Positions 7,322 through 14,760 of a stretch of 64,000 nt of DNA are shown here, piece after piece. This DNA comes from JANQOH01 sp965214495 (GTDB taxonomy: Bacteria; Pseudomonadota; Alphaproteobacteria; UBA7887): the NCBI GenBank assembly GCA_965214495.1, contig OZ243958.1, positions 1,674,001 through 1,738,000 of the forward strand, given 5' to 3'. The position numbers and the translations under genes were made by a program. The notes under the pieces are model-generated. The model made no database searches. It saw only the letters and a list, made by a program, of their open reading frames with translations, and was not told the origin of the DNA. The stretch's first letter is position 1, and each line of letters begins with the position of its first letter.

Positions 7322-9113
7322 CCGCCGCCGATGCGCGGGCGGGTTTCATGCCGTCGAGTTCGTCGATCAGGCCGGCGATCGCGTCGAGCCCCCTGCGCCA
7401 GAAGGCGGGGTCGCGGGCGTCGAGACCGAACGGCGCCAGCAATTCGCGGTGCCGCAACGTGCCGCCGGCGCGCAACATGTCGAGATAACGCCCCTCGAAC
7501 CCGGTCGGCGAGTCGCGATAGACAGCGTAGAGCGCGTTGACCAGGCAATCGCCGAACGCATAGGCGTAAACATAGAACGGCGTGTGGACGAAATGGGGAA
7601 TGTAGGACCAGTAAACGCGGCAGGCGTCGTCCAGCCTGACCGCCGGGCCGAGGCTTTCGGTCTGCACGGCGGTCCACAGCTCCCCGATCTCGTCGGCCGT
7701 GAGGGCGCCGCCGGCGCGCGCGTCGTGCAGCCGTCTCTCGAACTCGCAGAACGCCACCTGGCGCACCACGGTGTTGAGCATGTCCTCGACCTTGCCGGCG
7801 ATCATGACGCGGCGGCGAGCCGGGTCGCTCTCGGCGTCGAGCAGGGCGCGGAATGTGAGTTGTTCGCCGAACACGCTCGCGGTCTCGGCGAGGGTCAACG
7901 GAGTCTCGGCCATCAGCATACCCTGCGGTCCGGCGAGAACCTGGTGCACACCGTGGCCGAGTTCGTGCGCGAGCGTCATCACGTCGCGCACCCGCCCCCG
8001 ATAGTTCAGCAGGATATAGGGGTGGGCGGAGGGGACGGCGGGATGCGAGAACGCCCCGGACGCCTTGCCCGGCCGCGCCGGCGCATCGATCCAGCACTCG
8101 TCGAAGAATCGCCTCGCGATACGCGCCATCTCGGGGGAGAAGCGCTCGTAGGCGTCGAGCACGATGCGGCGCGCGTCGCCCCACGGCACCGGACGGTCGT
8201 CGTCTTCCGGCAGCGGTGCGTTGCGGTCCCAATAGTCGAGCGCCTCGACGCCGAACCAGCGCGCCTTGATGGCGTAGTAGCGGTGCGACAGGCGCGAATA
8301 CGACTCGCGCACCGCGGCGATCAGCGCATCGACCACCTCGTCTTCGACCTGGTTCTCGAGATTGCGCCGTGAGATCGGCCGTGCGTGCGACCGCCATCGG
8401 TCCTCGATCGCCTTGTCCTTCACGAGCGTGTTGAGAACGAGCGCGAAGGTCTGAACGTTCTCGCCCAGCACACAGAAAATAACGCCGGCGATCTCGCGCC
8501 GGGTGGCGGCATCCTTCGACGACAGCAGGTCGAGCGCTTCGGCGCAGCCCAGCGCCTCGCCGCGAAACGGGAAGCGCAGGCGGGCCATCGTTTCGTCGAA
8601 CAGGCGGATCCAGGCGTCGCGGCCGGCGACGTGTTTCTCGTGCAGCAACCGTTCGAGGTCGGCGGACAGTTGATGGTCGCGAAACACCCGCAGATCGCGA
8701 ATCCACGGCGCGTAACGGGCCAGCGCCGGGGTCTCCAGTTTCGCGGCGAGCGCGTCGTCGTCGATGCGGTTGAGCTCGAGGGTGACGAACAGCAGCGCCG
8801 TTCCGACGGCGTTGGTCCGTTCGCTCATGGTTTGCAGGAACTGACCGGCCTTCGGGTCGGCCATGTCGGCGGCATGGAGCAGCGAGGCGTAGCTCATGAC
8901 GCGGCCCAACGTTTCGCTCAGCGCCTCGTAGCGCGCGACGACGTCGGCGAGTTCGCCGCCGGCGAGTTCGGCGAGCCGGCCGCGATAGCGCCGGGCGAGC
9001 GCAGCGGCCCCGGCCTCGGCGTGGTCGAGGTCGCGGGCCAGCGCGGGCGAGTCCGTGCCGTCATACAGGTGGTCGAGGTTCCATTCCGGCAGCGGTCCGA
9101 GGTCGGCGGTCAC
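7308..9113 (-). CDS. pepF: Oligoendopeptidase F (M3 metallopeptidase)
   Basis: Cytosolic zinc endopeptidase that degrades short peptides. The 601 residues include the N-terminal PLPEWNLDHLYDG typical of PepF. The HELGH zinc motif is at residues 383-387, within TLAHELGHGVHQVLAG, and the downstream glutamate helix (ETPLTLAETASVFGEQLTF) carries the third ligand. The C-terminal PFYVYAYAFGDCLVNALY is the family's conserved final block. A GTG start at 9113 is chosen since AGGGGAG lies about 5 bases upstream and the family N terminus follows directly. The frame is open far beyond, but the upstream part is the antisense of the divergent esterase gene. Confidence 0.92.
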   Translation of the reverse strand: MTADLGPLPEWNLDHLYDGTDSPALARDLDHAEAGAAALARRYRGRLAELAGGELADVVARYEALSETLGRVMSYASLLHAADMADPKAGQFLQTMSERTNAVGTALLFVTLELNRIDDDALAAKLETPALARYAPWIRDLRVFRDHQLSADLERLLHEKHVAGRDAWIRLFDETMARLRFPFRGEALGCAEALDLLSSKDAATRREIAGVIFCVLGENVQTFALVLNTLVKDKAIEDRWRSHARPISRRNLENQVEDEVVDALIAAVRESYSRLSHRYYAIKARWFGVEALDYWDRNAPLPEDDDRPVPWGDARRIVLDAYERFSPEMARIARRFFDECWIDAPARPGKASGAFSHPAVPSAHPYILLNYRGRVRDVMTLAHELGHGVHQVLAGPQGMLMAETPLTLAETASVFGEQLTFRALLDAESDPARRRVMIAGKVEDMLNTVVRQVAFCEFERRLHDARAGGALTADEIGELWTAVQTESLGPAVRLDDACRVYWSYIPHFVHTPFYVYAYAFGDCLVNALYAVYRDSPTGFEGRYLDMLRAGGTLRHRELLAPFGLDARDPAFWRRGLDAIAGLIDELDGMKPARASAADVAR

Positions 9114-9197
9114 GGCGTCTCCCCTTCGGTGGCTAGGGCGCCTATAGTCTGCCGGTCGCGGGCCGCCCTTCAAGCCCGAACGAACGCGAGGCCCGAC

Positions 9198-10157
9198 ATG
9201 CCGTCCCGCATTCCCGCCGAAGCCGACGCCGCCACCCGCGCGCTGCTCGAATGGGTCAACGAGGCCGATCCGCCGCCGCTGCACGCGATGACGCCGGACG
9301 AGGCGCGGCAAGCGTTCGACGAACGGCGCGAGCGAGTCGATCTGGACCCGGAACCGGTTGCGCGCGTGGAGGACCGCACCCTCGACACCGCCGCCGGCGC
9401 GGTTCCGATTCGTGTATACGGCGCACGAGCCGCAGGCGAAGCGGCGTTGCCGGTCGTGGTGTATTACCACGGCGGCGGGTTCGTCATCGGCAATCTCGAC
9501 AGCCACGATTCGCTGTGCCGCCGGATCGCGAACGGCGCCGATTGCCTGGTCGTCGCGGTCGATTACCGTCTGGCACCCGAACATCCCTACCCCGCCGCGC
9601 CGGAAGACGCGGTGGCGGCGCTCGACCGGGTGGCGGAGAATGCGGCGGCGCTCGGCGGCGACGGCGCGCGCATTGCGGTCGCGGGCGACAGCGCCGGCGG
9701 CACTCTCGCCGCTCTCGCCGCCCATCATGCGCGCGACCGCGGCTCCCCCGAGCTGTGCGCCCAGATCCTGATCTACCCGGCACTCGACCCGACCAACCGC
9801 CACGAGTCGACCGAGACCTACGCCGATGTGTTTCCCATCGACCGGGCGATGATGGCGTGGTTCTACGACCACTATTACGGCGACGGTGCGCACCGCGGCG
9901 AGGCGTGGGCGGCGCCGGGGCTGGCCGAAAACCTTTCGGGTCTCGCGCCGGCGACGATTCTGACCGCCGGCATGGACCCGCTGCGCGACGAGGGGGCGGC
10001 CTACGCCGAGCGCCTCGCGCGCGCCGGTATTGCGGTGGATTATCGCTGCTACGACGGCACGGTGCACGGCTTCCTCGGCATGGGCAAAGTGCTGCCGCAC
10101 GCCGAGCGGGCGCTCGCGCATATCGGCGACGCCCTGCGCGCGGCGTTCGGGAGGTGA
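9198..10157 (+). CDS. Alpha/beta hydrolase, HSL-type esterase/lipase
   Basis: A 319-residue carboxylesterase of the hormone-sensitive lipase family (bacterial family IV). The oxyanion-hole motif HGGGF is at residues 91-95 and the nucleophile motif GDSAGG at 163-168 (Ser165). The acid is in AGMDPLRDEG and the catalytic His in GTVHGFLGM near the C terminus. VDYRLAPEHPYPAAPED is the usual conserved block between them. No signal peptide is seen, so it is cytosolic. It is divergent from pepF with an 84-base shared upstream region. The natural ester substrate cannot be inferred. Confidence 0.9.
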   Translation: MPSRIPAEADAATRALLEWVNEADPPPLHAMTPDEARQAFDERRERVDLDPEPVARVEDRTLDTAAGAVPIRVYGARAAGEAALPVVVYYHGGGFVIGNLDSHDSLCRRIANGADCLVVAVDYRLAPEHPYPAAPEDAVAALDRVAENAAALGGDGARIAVAGDSAGGTLAALAAHHARDRGSPELCAQILIYPALDPTNRHESTETYADVFPIDRAMMAWFYDHYYGDGAHRGEAWAAPGLAENLSGLAPATILTAGMDPLRDEGAAYAERLARAGIAVDYRCYDGTVHGFLGMGKVLPHAERALAHIGDALRAAFGR

Positions 10158-10361
10158 TATCCGGGAGGCCGACGATCCCGACCTGACCGCACGGGAGTTC
10201 CTATACGTCGAGAGCAACCGCGCCCGAGGCCGAGCCTGTAACGGCGACAGACCGATTGATGTAAGGTCGGCGCGGCGCGCGCCGCAAGAGGGCGTATCAC
10301 ATACGAAACGCCTCGCCGGCTCGCTGCCCGCAAGGCTCGCGCGACAACAGGAGCAGGCCGC

Positions 10362-11996
10362 ATGAGCGATCCTGTCCCCGGCTCGTCCGGTTCCGCATGG
10401 TTCCCGATGCACCCTGACGTGCGCATCGCGGTGGAGAACTTCGGCCCCATAGAGAGCGGAGTCGTCGATCTTCGGCCGCTGACGATATTCGTTGGCCCGA
10501 GCAATGCCGGCAAGACCTACTTTGCCATTCTCATCTACGCGCTTCACCGGGTTTTGAGTGGATTCCGGCGGGTTCCGATGCGCGGGGATCATCTCGTCAG
10601 TCCGGGCACCTCCGGCACGTTGATGCACGAACGGGTATTCGAGAATATTTTCGCCAAGCTTGACGCCGATTGGCGGTCCGTCCGTTTCTCCGATCTGCAT
10701 GAAATTATTCATCCGCACGATTTATTTTTATTCGACTATGAGCCTGGATATCCGGCCGATGATTTGAGGATAGAGTTGCAACGTTGCTTCGACCTCGAAT
10801 GGGTCGGCGATCTGATTCGGACGTCCGCGATATCCGAAGAAGCAATGTTGTCTCTAGCCGTCAGCGAAGACACACGAAAGCTTTGGGATTTCCACGCAGG
10901 CGTATCGCAAGACAGCGATATCGATGTCGATGGACGGATTGAGGATCCAATCCTCTTCAAGTTGGAGAATCCTCAGTCTGAACCGATATTCATGAAGCGA
11001 AACGGAGGAATCCGGCAAGCCCCGATTAACAGAGGCCTTATTCAATACTCCTGGCGCGAGGGAGTGGAAGGCGAGCAATCGACAGACGAACCGGAAAGAT
11101 TGGTGAATGCGAGCGGCTTTTTGGATATGTTGTTTCATACCACGCAGGAAGACCATGCAGAAACGCATTATCTGCCTGCCACCCGAAGCGGCATCATGCA
11201 AAGCCACCGCGTCATCGCGAGTTCCCTCATGGCGCTGTCGACACGAGCCGGCCTGGCGCGCCTGCCCGAACTCCCGACGTTCACCGGCGTGATATCCGAT
11301 TTCATGCAACGACTCCTTCTTTACGATGCACCCGCGCCGCACAGTAGAGCGCGGTCACGCCACAAGTCCGCGAAGACGATAGAGGCTCTTGCTGCGATAC
11401 TGGAAAACCAAACGTTGGGCGGACAGATACTGACGAAATCAACTACGCCCGGCGGTTATCCCGAGTTCTTTTACCGCCCCGCGGACGCGAAACAGGACAT
11501 TCGCCTGAACCGCGCGTCGTCGATGGTGTCCGAACTTGCGCCCGTGGTTCTCTTTCTGCGCGGCAATATACGCTACGGCGATACCCTCATCATCGAGGAG
11601 CCGGAGGCGCATCTTCACCCCGCCGCGCAAACCGGGATGGCAGCGATCTTGGCTCGGCTGGTTCGCAGCGGAGTTCGGGTGGTGGTGACGACGCACAGCG
11701 ACTGGCTCCTCAAGGAAATCGGAAACCTGATTCGGGAAGGCGAACTCGAGGGACAGGCCGGGGAGTCTGCCGGCGCTCCCGCCTCGCCGGGCGCACTCCG
11801 ATCCCGGGACGTGGGAATCTGGCTGTTCGGTAAAGATGGCGCGTCGCAGGGATCGACCATAAGGGAAATCGAGTTCGACCGTGTCGAGGGGATCGAGCCG
11901 TCCGACTACGAAGACGTCGCCGAGCAACTCTATAACCGTTCGGCGGACCTGCAAAACCGGCTCGAAGAAACGGCCTGCGGCAAACCGGACGCATGA
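10362..11996 (+). CDS. AAA family ATPase (OLD/AAA_15-like) of a candidate defence pair
   Basis: The 544-residue ATPase has a Walker A GPSNAGKT (45-52) right after an SMC/RecF-like start (RIAVENFGPIESGVVDLRPLT). The ABC-type Walker B and D-loop read IIEEPEAHLHPAAQ (near 411-424), followed by VVVTTHSDWLL. This is the layout of OLD/RecF-like ATPases used as sensors in many phage-defence systems (for example PARIS, Septu and Gabija components). No fused TOPRIM or nuclease domain is visible; the effector is probably the small protein whose ATG overlaps the stop codon (ATGA at 11993). Codon use looks less GC-biased in the middle (10700-11100) than in flanking genes, suggesting transfer. Its exact subfamily is not assigned. 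Confidence 0.8.
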   Translation: MSDPVPGSSGSAWFPMHPDVRIAVENFGPIESGVVDLRPLTIFVGPSNAGKTYFAILIYALHRVLSGFRRVPMRGDHLVSPGTSGTLMHERVFENIFAKLDADWRSVRFSDLHEIIHPHDLFLFDYEPGYPADDLRIELQRCFDLEWVGDLIRTSAISEEAMLSLAVSEDTRKLWDFHAGVSQDSDIDVDGRIEDPILFKLENPQSEPIFMKRNGGIRQAPINRGLIQYSWREGVEGEQSTDEPERLVNASGFLDMLFHTTQEDHAETHYLPATRSGIMQSHRVIASSLMALSTRAGLARLPELPTFTGVISDFMQRLLLYDAPAPHSRARSRHKSAKTIEALAAILENQTLGGQILTKSTTPGGYPEFFYRPADAKQDIRLNRASSMVSELAPVVLFLRGNIRYGDTLIIEEPEAHLHPAAQTGMAAILARLVRSGVRVVVTTHSDWLLKEIGNLIREGELEGQAGESAGAPASPGALRSRDVGIWLFGKDGASQGSTIREIEFDRVEGIEPSDYEDVAEQLYNRSADLQNRLEETACGKPDA

Positions 11997-12469
11997 AGGC
12001 CGTTCTCAATCGCATTCGCATCTCCGTGGGCAGGGCGAACCTCTGCGATTCCTGCCGACGCGATGGGTGCCGGGCATACATGACGGACGTGCCGTCGGAT
12101 CGGGTCGTGGTGGACGTGGATCTGGCTTTTCCAGCGCACGGTCCGGAGGGCATGCGGTGCGATTTCGTTCTTTTCATGCCCGGCACGGACGAGAGCCTTC
12201 TCGCAGCGCCGCTGGAACTCAAGAGCGGCGACGTCGACGCCTCCGAGGCGGCGGACCAGTTGCGAGGCGGCGCGACGTTCGCCGACCGTTTCGCGCCAGC
12301 GAACGGCGAGACGGTTTGCCGCCCGATCCTGTTTCACGGCGCGCGCATCCATGAAAAGCAGCGTAAGACGCTGAACCGCGCCAAGGTCGTGTTTCGCGGG
12401 CGCAAGCTGACCATCAAAACGGCGCGCTGCAATCGCCCCCGGAATCTGGCGTCCGCCCTCGAGCCATGA
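11993..12469 (+). CDS. Small protein with PD-(D/E)xK-like nuclease signature, coupled to AAA ATPase
   Basis: A 158-residue protein not recognised as a named family. Asp57 (RCDFVLF) sits on a predicted strand, followed by LELKSG with Glu75-x-Lys77 and then a helix containing Gln89 (EAADQLRGG). This spacing resembles the D-x(n)-ExK core plus Gln helix of PD-(D/E)xK nucleases. A Cys cluster, LCDSCRRDGC (Cys18, 21, 26), could bind metal. Its ATG overlaps the TGA of the ATPase gene by four bases, so the two are translationally coupled and probably act together. The nuclease assignment is an inference from motif spacing. A structural prediction should show the alpha-beta core if it is right. Confidence 0.62.
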   Translation: MKAVLNRIRISVGRANLCDSCRRDGCRAYMTDVPSDRVVVDVDLAFPAHGPEGMRCDFVLFMPGTDESLLAAPLELKSGDVDASEAADQLRGGATFADRFAPANGETVCRPILFHGARIHEKQRKTLNRAKVVFRGRKLTIKTARCNRPRNLASALEP

Positions 12470-12574
12470 GGCTCCGCGGTCGCGCGCCGAACAGGCGCTC
12501 GCGCATATCGGCGACGGCGGGACAGCGGCGCGTTCGGGCCGCCGCGGAGGGGCGGGCGGGCCGAGCGACATCGA

Positions 12575-12921
12575 CCCGGCTGTAGGGGCGCCCCTTGTGG
12601 GCGCCCGAACCCTCGAACAGGCGAGGAACAAGGGAGGGCAACCACAAGGGTTGCCCCTACGGGGATTGTTGCGGTTCGTGCTGGGGACGGCGGCGGGACA
12701 GCGGCGCATCCGGGCTGCCTGTAGGGGCGCCTCTTGTGGGCGCCCGAAGCCCCGGACAGACGGGCGACGAGGGAGGGCAACCACAAGGGCTGCCCCTACG
12801 GGGATTGTTGCGGTTCGTGTGGGGGACGGCGGGACAGCGGAGCGCTGGTGCGCGGGCGTCTCGCCCGCATCTTCGATGCCTTGCGCGCTTCGAGCGCGTG
12901 CGGGCGGGACGCCCGCGCACC
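12575..12921. repeat. Two hairpin repeats (family A) plus a GC palindrome (family B)
   Basis: This gap of nearly 490 bases (12470-12958) holds family A units with right arms GGGCAACCACAAGGGTTGCC at 12636 and 12775, each preceded by a left arm of the GTAGGGGCGCCCCTTGTGGG type (12580 and 12720). A family B palindrome occupies 12849-12921: GCGGGCGTCTCGCCCGC, a spacer rich in TTGCGCGCTTC, then GCGGGCGGGACGCCCGCGC. No gene is supported between 12470 and 12958. Confidence 0.85.
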
Positions 12922-12958
12922 GGGTTGCATCGCCGGTGCGGCGTGGTATCGTCGTGCC

Positions 12959-13105
12959 ATGCGCACGGTCACGATGCAGCTTGACGGTGACGGTCAGGCC
13001 CGCCTCGAACAGGTTGCGGCGACGGTCGGCGCGGTCATGCATCGGTCTTTTTTCGCTGCCGACGCCGGGTGCGGCGGGCGGCGTGGTCCCGGAGCGTGGG
13101 CGTGA
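12959..13105 (+). CDS. Small ORF upstream of and overlapping the coiled-coil membrane gene, copy 1
   Basis: The 48-residue frame MRTVTMQLDGDGQARLEQVA... ends in RRGPGAWA, and its TGA overlaps the next start codon (GTGA at 13102). No family is recognised. Support comes from a diverged duplicate at 13755-13898: the two frames keep LDGDGxARL, RSFFAADAG and GGRRGPGAWA, the overlap with the next gene, and an indel of exactly one codon. This suggests coding selection or a translational-coupling leader, but it could be non-coding sequence carried along in the duplication. Confidence 0.4.
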   Translation: MRTVTMQLDGDGQARLEQVAATVGAVMHRSFFAADAGCGGRRGPGAWA

Positions 13106-13380
13106 GCGTCGCGTTCGACACCCTCGCCGCTGCGCAGAAGCTCGAAGAGGCCGGTATGGAGCGCCGGCAGGCGGCGGCCGTCGCCGAAACGGCTGCAACG
13201 GCCGCCGGCGCGAATCTCGACAACCTCGCGACGAAAGCCGACCTCGCCGTCCTCGAGTCCAAGATTGCCGCGCTCGAAGCGCGGCTGACGTGGCGCATGA
13301 TCGTGTTGGTTCTGGCGGTCAACGCCGCCGGCGCCGGGTTCATCATCGCTGCCGTCGGGTGGATGCTCAAAGGCGTGTAG
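13102..13380 (+). CDS. Small coiled-coil protein with C-terminal membrane helix (DUF1640-like), copy 1
   Basis: The 92-residue protein begins at a GTG that overlaps the preceding small ORF. Residues 1-60 are helical and rich in Ala/Glu (AFDTLAAAQKLEEAGMERRQ, then NLATKADLAVLESKI), a likely coiled coil. Residues 64-88 are a single membrane helix (MIVLVLAVNAAGAGFIIAAV), with a short C-terminal KGV. The N-terminal FDT...LEEAGMERRQA and TKADL blocks are typical of DUF1640/CCDC90-like short bacterial proteins. Two further tandem copies follow. The molecular role of this family in bacteria is unknown. Confidence 0.72.
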   Translation: MSVAFDTLAAAQKLEEAGMERRQAAAVAETAATAAGANLDNLATKADLAVLESKIAALEARLTWRMIVLVLAVNAAGAGFIIAAVGWMLKGV

Positions 13381-13549
13381 CCTCCCACCCGCTCGAATTC
13401 CGGCCCGCGGCCCTGGCGATTCCCGTTTCGGCTTCGGAGGGTGCGGCCCGACGCCGATGACGGATGCGTCGCGGGAAGTCAGGCAATTCGAATGTCGGTC
13501 ATTGCCGGCAGGATCGCGCAAGCGCCCTACGGACAGCGAAGCGGGGGCG

Positions 13550-13713
13550 GGGGCGCCAAGCGGCCTCGACCCGCCTGTGGGGGGCCGAAACCCCGGACGG
13601 GCGGGCGACGAGGGTGGGCAACCACTACGGGGATTGTTGCGGGTCGTGCTGACGGCGGCGGGACAGCGGAGCGCTGGGGTGCGGGCGGGACGGACTCGGT
13701 CCGCCGGGCCGCG
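13550..13713. repeat. Degenerate family A and family B repeats between copies 1 and 2
   Basis: The gap 13381-13754 contains a partial family A unit in which the right arm is broken (GGTGGGCAACCACTACGGGG, 13613-13632). A family B-like palindrome with altered core lies at about 13678-13713. The order of elements repeats that upstream of copy 1, showing that the whole module of roughly 790 bases was duplicated. No gene is seen. Confidence 0.7.
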
Positions 13714-13754
13714 CACCGGGTTGCATCGGCGGGGCGGGGTGGTATCGTCGTGCC

Positions 13755-13898
13755 ATGTGCATGGTTGCGATGCTGCTTGACGGTGACGGTCCGGCACGGC
13801 TCGGACAGGCGGCGGCGGGCGGTGCGGTTATGCGCCGGTCCTTTTTCGCTGCCGACGCCGGGCGCGGCGGGCGGCGTGGTCCCGGGGCGTGGGCATGA
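13755..13898 (+). CDS. Small ORF overlapping the coiled-coil membrane gene, copy 2
   Basis: The 47-residue paralogue of the frame at 12959 reads MCMVAMLLDGDGPARLGQAA... and ends RRGPGAWA. It overlaps the start of the copy 2 gene by ATGA at 13895. Compared with copy 1 it has many third-position and some replacement changes and one codon less, yet the frame and the four-base overlap persist. Unknown function; coding status uncertain. Confidence 0.4.
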   Translation: MCMVAMLLDGDGPARLGQAAAGGAVMRRSFFAADAGRGGRRGPGAWA

Positions 13899-14152
13899 GC
13901 GTCGCGTTCGATACCCTCACTGCCGCGCGCAAGCTTCAAGAAGCCGGCATGGAGCGGCGGCACGCCGAGGCCATCGCCGAAACGGCCGCGACGGCCGCCG
14001 GCGCGGATCGCGACTCGCTCGTGACGAAAGCCGACCTTGCCGCGCTCGAAGCGCGGCTGACGTGGCGCATGATCGTGTTGGTTCTGGCGGTCAACGCCGC
14101 CAGCGCCGGCCTCGTCATCGCGGCCGTGGGGTGGATGCTCAAAGGCGTGTAG
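13895..14152 (+). CDS. Small coiled-coil protein with C-terminal membrane helix (DUF1640-like), copy 2
   Basis: An 85-residue tandem paralogue of the 13102 gene: SVAFDTLTAARKLQEAGMER, TKADLAALEARL, then one membrane helix (MIVLVLAVNAASAGLVIAAV) and the same WMLKGV end. It lacks the seven-residue LESKIAA segment of copy 1, one heptad, which fits coiled-coil register. The ATG at 13895 is preferred over an in-frame GTG at 13889 because it preserves the overlap seen in copy 1. Confidence 0.7.
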   Translation: MSVAFDTLTAARKLQEAGMERRHAEAIAETAATAAGADRDSLVTKADLAALEARLTWRMIVLVLAVNAASAGLVIAAVGWMLKGV

Positions 14153-14252
14153 GCCCGGCGGTTCTCGTTTCGGCTTCAGCGGGGCGGGGGCGCGAGAGAC
14201 GAAGATGCGGGCGAGACGCCCGCGCACCAGGGCGCCGGGCGTTCGGGTGTCC

Positions 14253-14447
14253 ATGACGAGAACCGCCGATGTCGATGCGATCGGCATGGAGCGCCGGCAC
14301 GCCGCCGGCGCGGACCGCGACTCTCTCGCGACGAAAGCCGACCTCGCCGAACTCGACGCGCGGTTGACGTGGCGCATGATCGTGTCGGTTCTGGCGGCTA
14401 ACGCCGCCACCATCGCGGCCGTCGGGTGGATGCTTAAGGCCGCGTAG
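14253..14447 (+). CDS. Shortened tandem copy 3 of the coiled-coil membrane protein
   Basis: The 64-residue frame MTRTADVDAIGMERRHAAGA continues with RDSLATKADLAELDARLTWR and a shortened hydrophobic stretch (MIVSVLAANAATIAAVGWML). The N-terminal FDTL block and the VAETAATA segment are deleted, the membrane helix has lost about five residues, and the upstream small ORF is absent. It may be a decaying copy; the frame nevertheless remains open. A family B half-palindrome (14196-14226) sits directly upstream. Confidence 0.5.
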   Translation: MTRTADVDAIGMERRHAAGADRDSLATKADLAELDARLTWRMIVSVLAANAATIAAVGWMLKAA

Positions 14448-14499
14448 CCCTGGCTGTTCTCGTTTCGGCTTCGGCGGGGGCGCGCAAGCGTCCCGCGGA

Positions 14500-14681
14500 C
14501 AGCGAACGGGGGCGCCCATCCCCCCGGACAGGCGGACGGCGAGGGTGGGCAACCACAAGGGTTGCCCCTACAGAGATTGTTGCGGGTCGGGTTGGGGGCG
14601 GCGGGGCGCTGGAGGGCGGGCGTCTCGCCCGGATGTTCGATGCGTTGCGCGCTTCGCGCGCGGGCGGGACGCCCGCGCACC
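14500..14681. repeat. Family A hairpin repeat and family B palindrome upstream of the adhesin
   Basis: The gap 14448-14760 holds a family A right arm at 14547-14571 with a partial left arm, followed by a full family B palindrome at about 14613-14681 (GGGCGTCTCGCCCGGAT, spacer with TTGCGCGCTTCGCGCG, GGGCGGGACGCCCGCGCAC). The last 80 bases, starting with an A-rich run (CCAAGAAAAAAAAGAACG, 14682-14699), are the most AT-rich here and are the likely adhesin promoter region. TAATAT at 14721 could be a -10 box. Confidence 0.7.
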
Positions 14682-14760
14682 CCAAGAAAAAAAAGAACGC
14701 TCGTTCCAAAATGTTTCGGATAATATGCAGCGTGCGCTACCGGACTACCGGGGGGAGAGA

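Noticed and set aside
4991..7540. Open frame of about 849 codons on the plus strand over msrP, ABC1 kinase and pepF
   Set aside because: Antisense shadow of three well-supported minus-strand genes; no recognisable motif in its own product.
14545..14760. Upstream in-frame extension of the adhesin gene to 14545
   Set aside because: The extension translates the dispersed repeats and has no ribosome site; the ATG at 14761 with GGGGGAGAGA and the following signal peptide is better.
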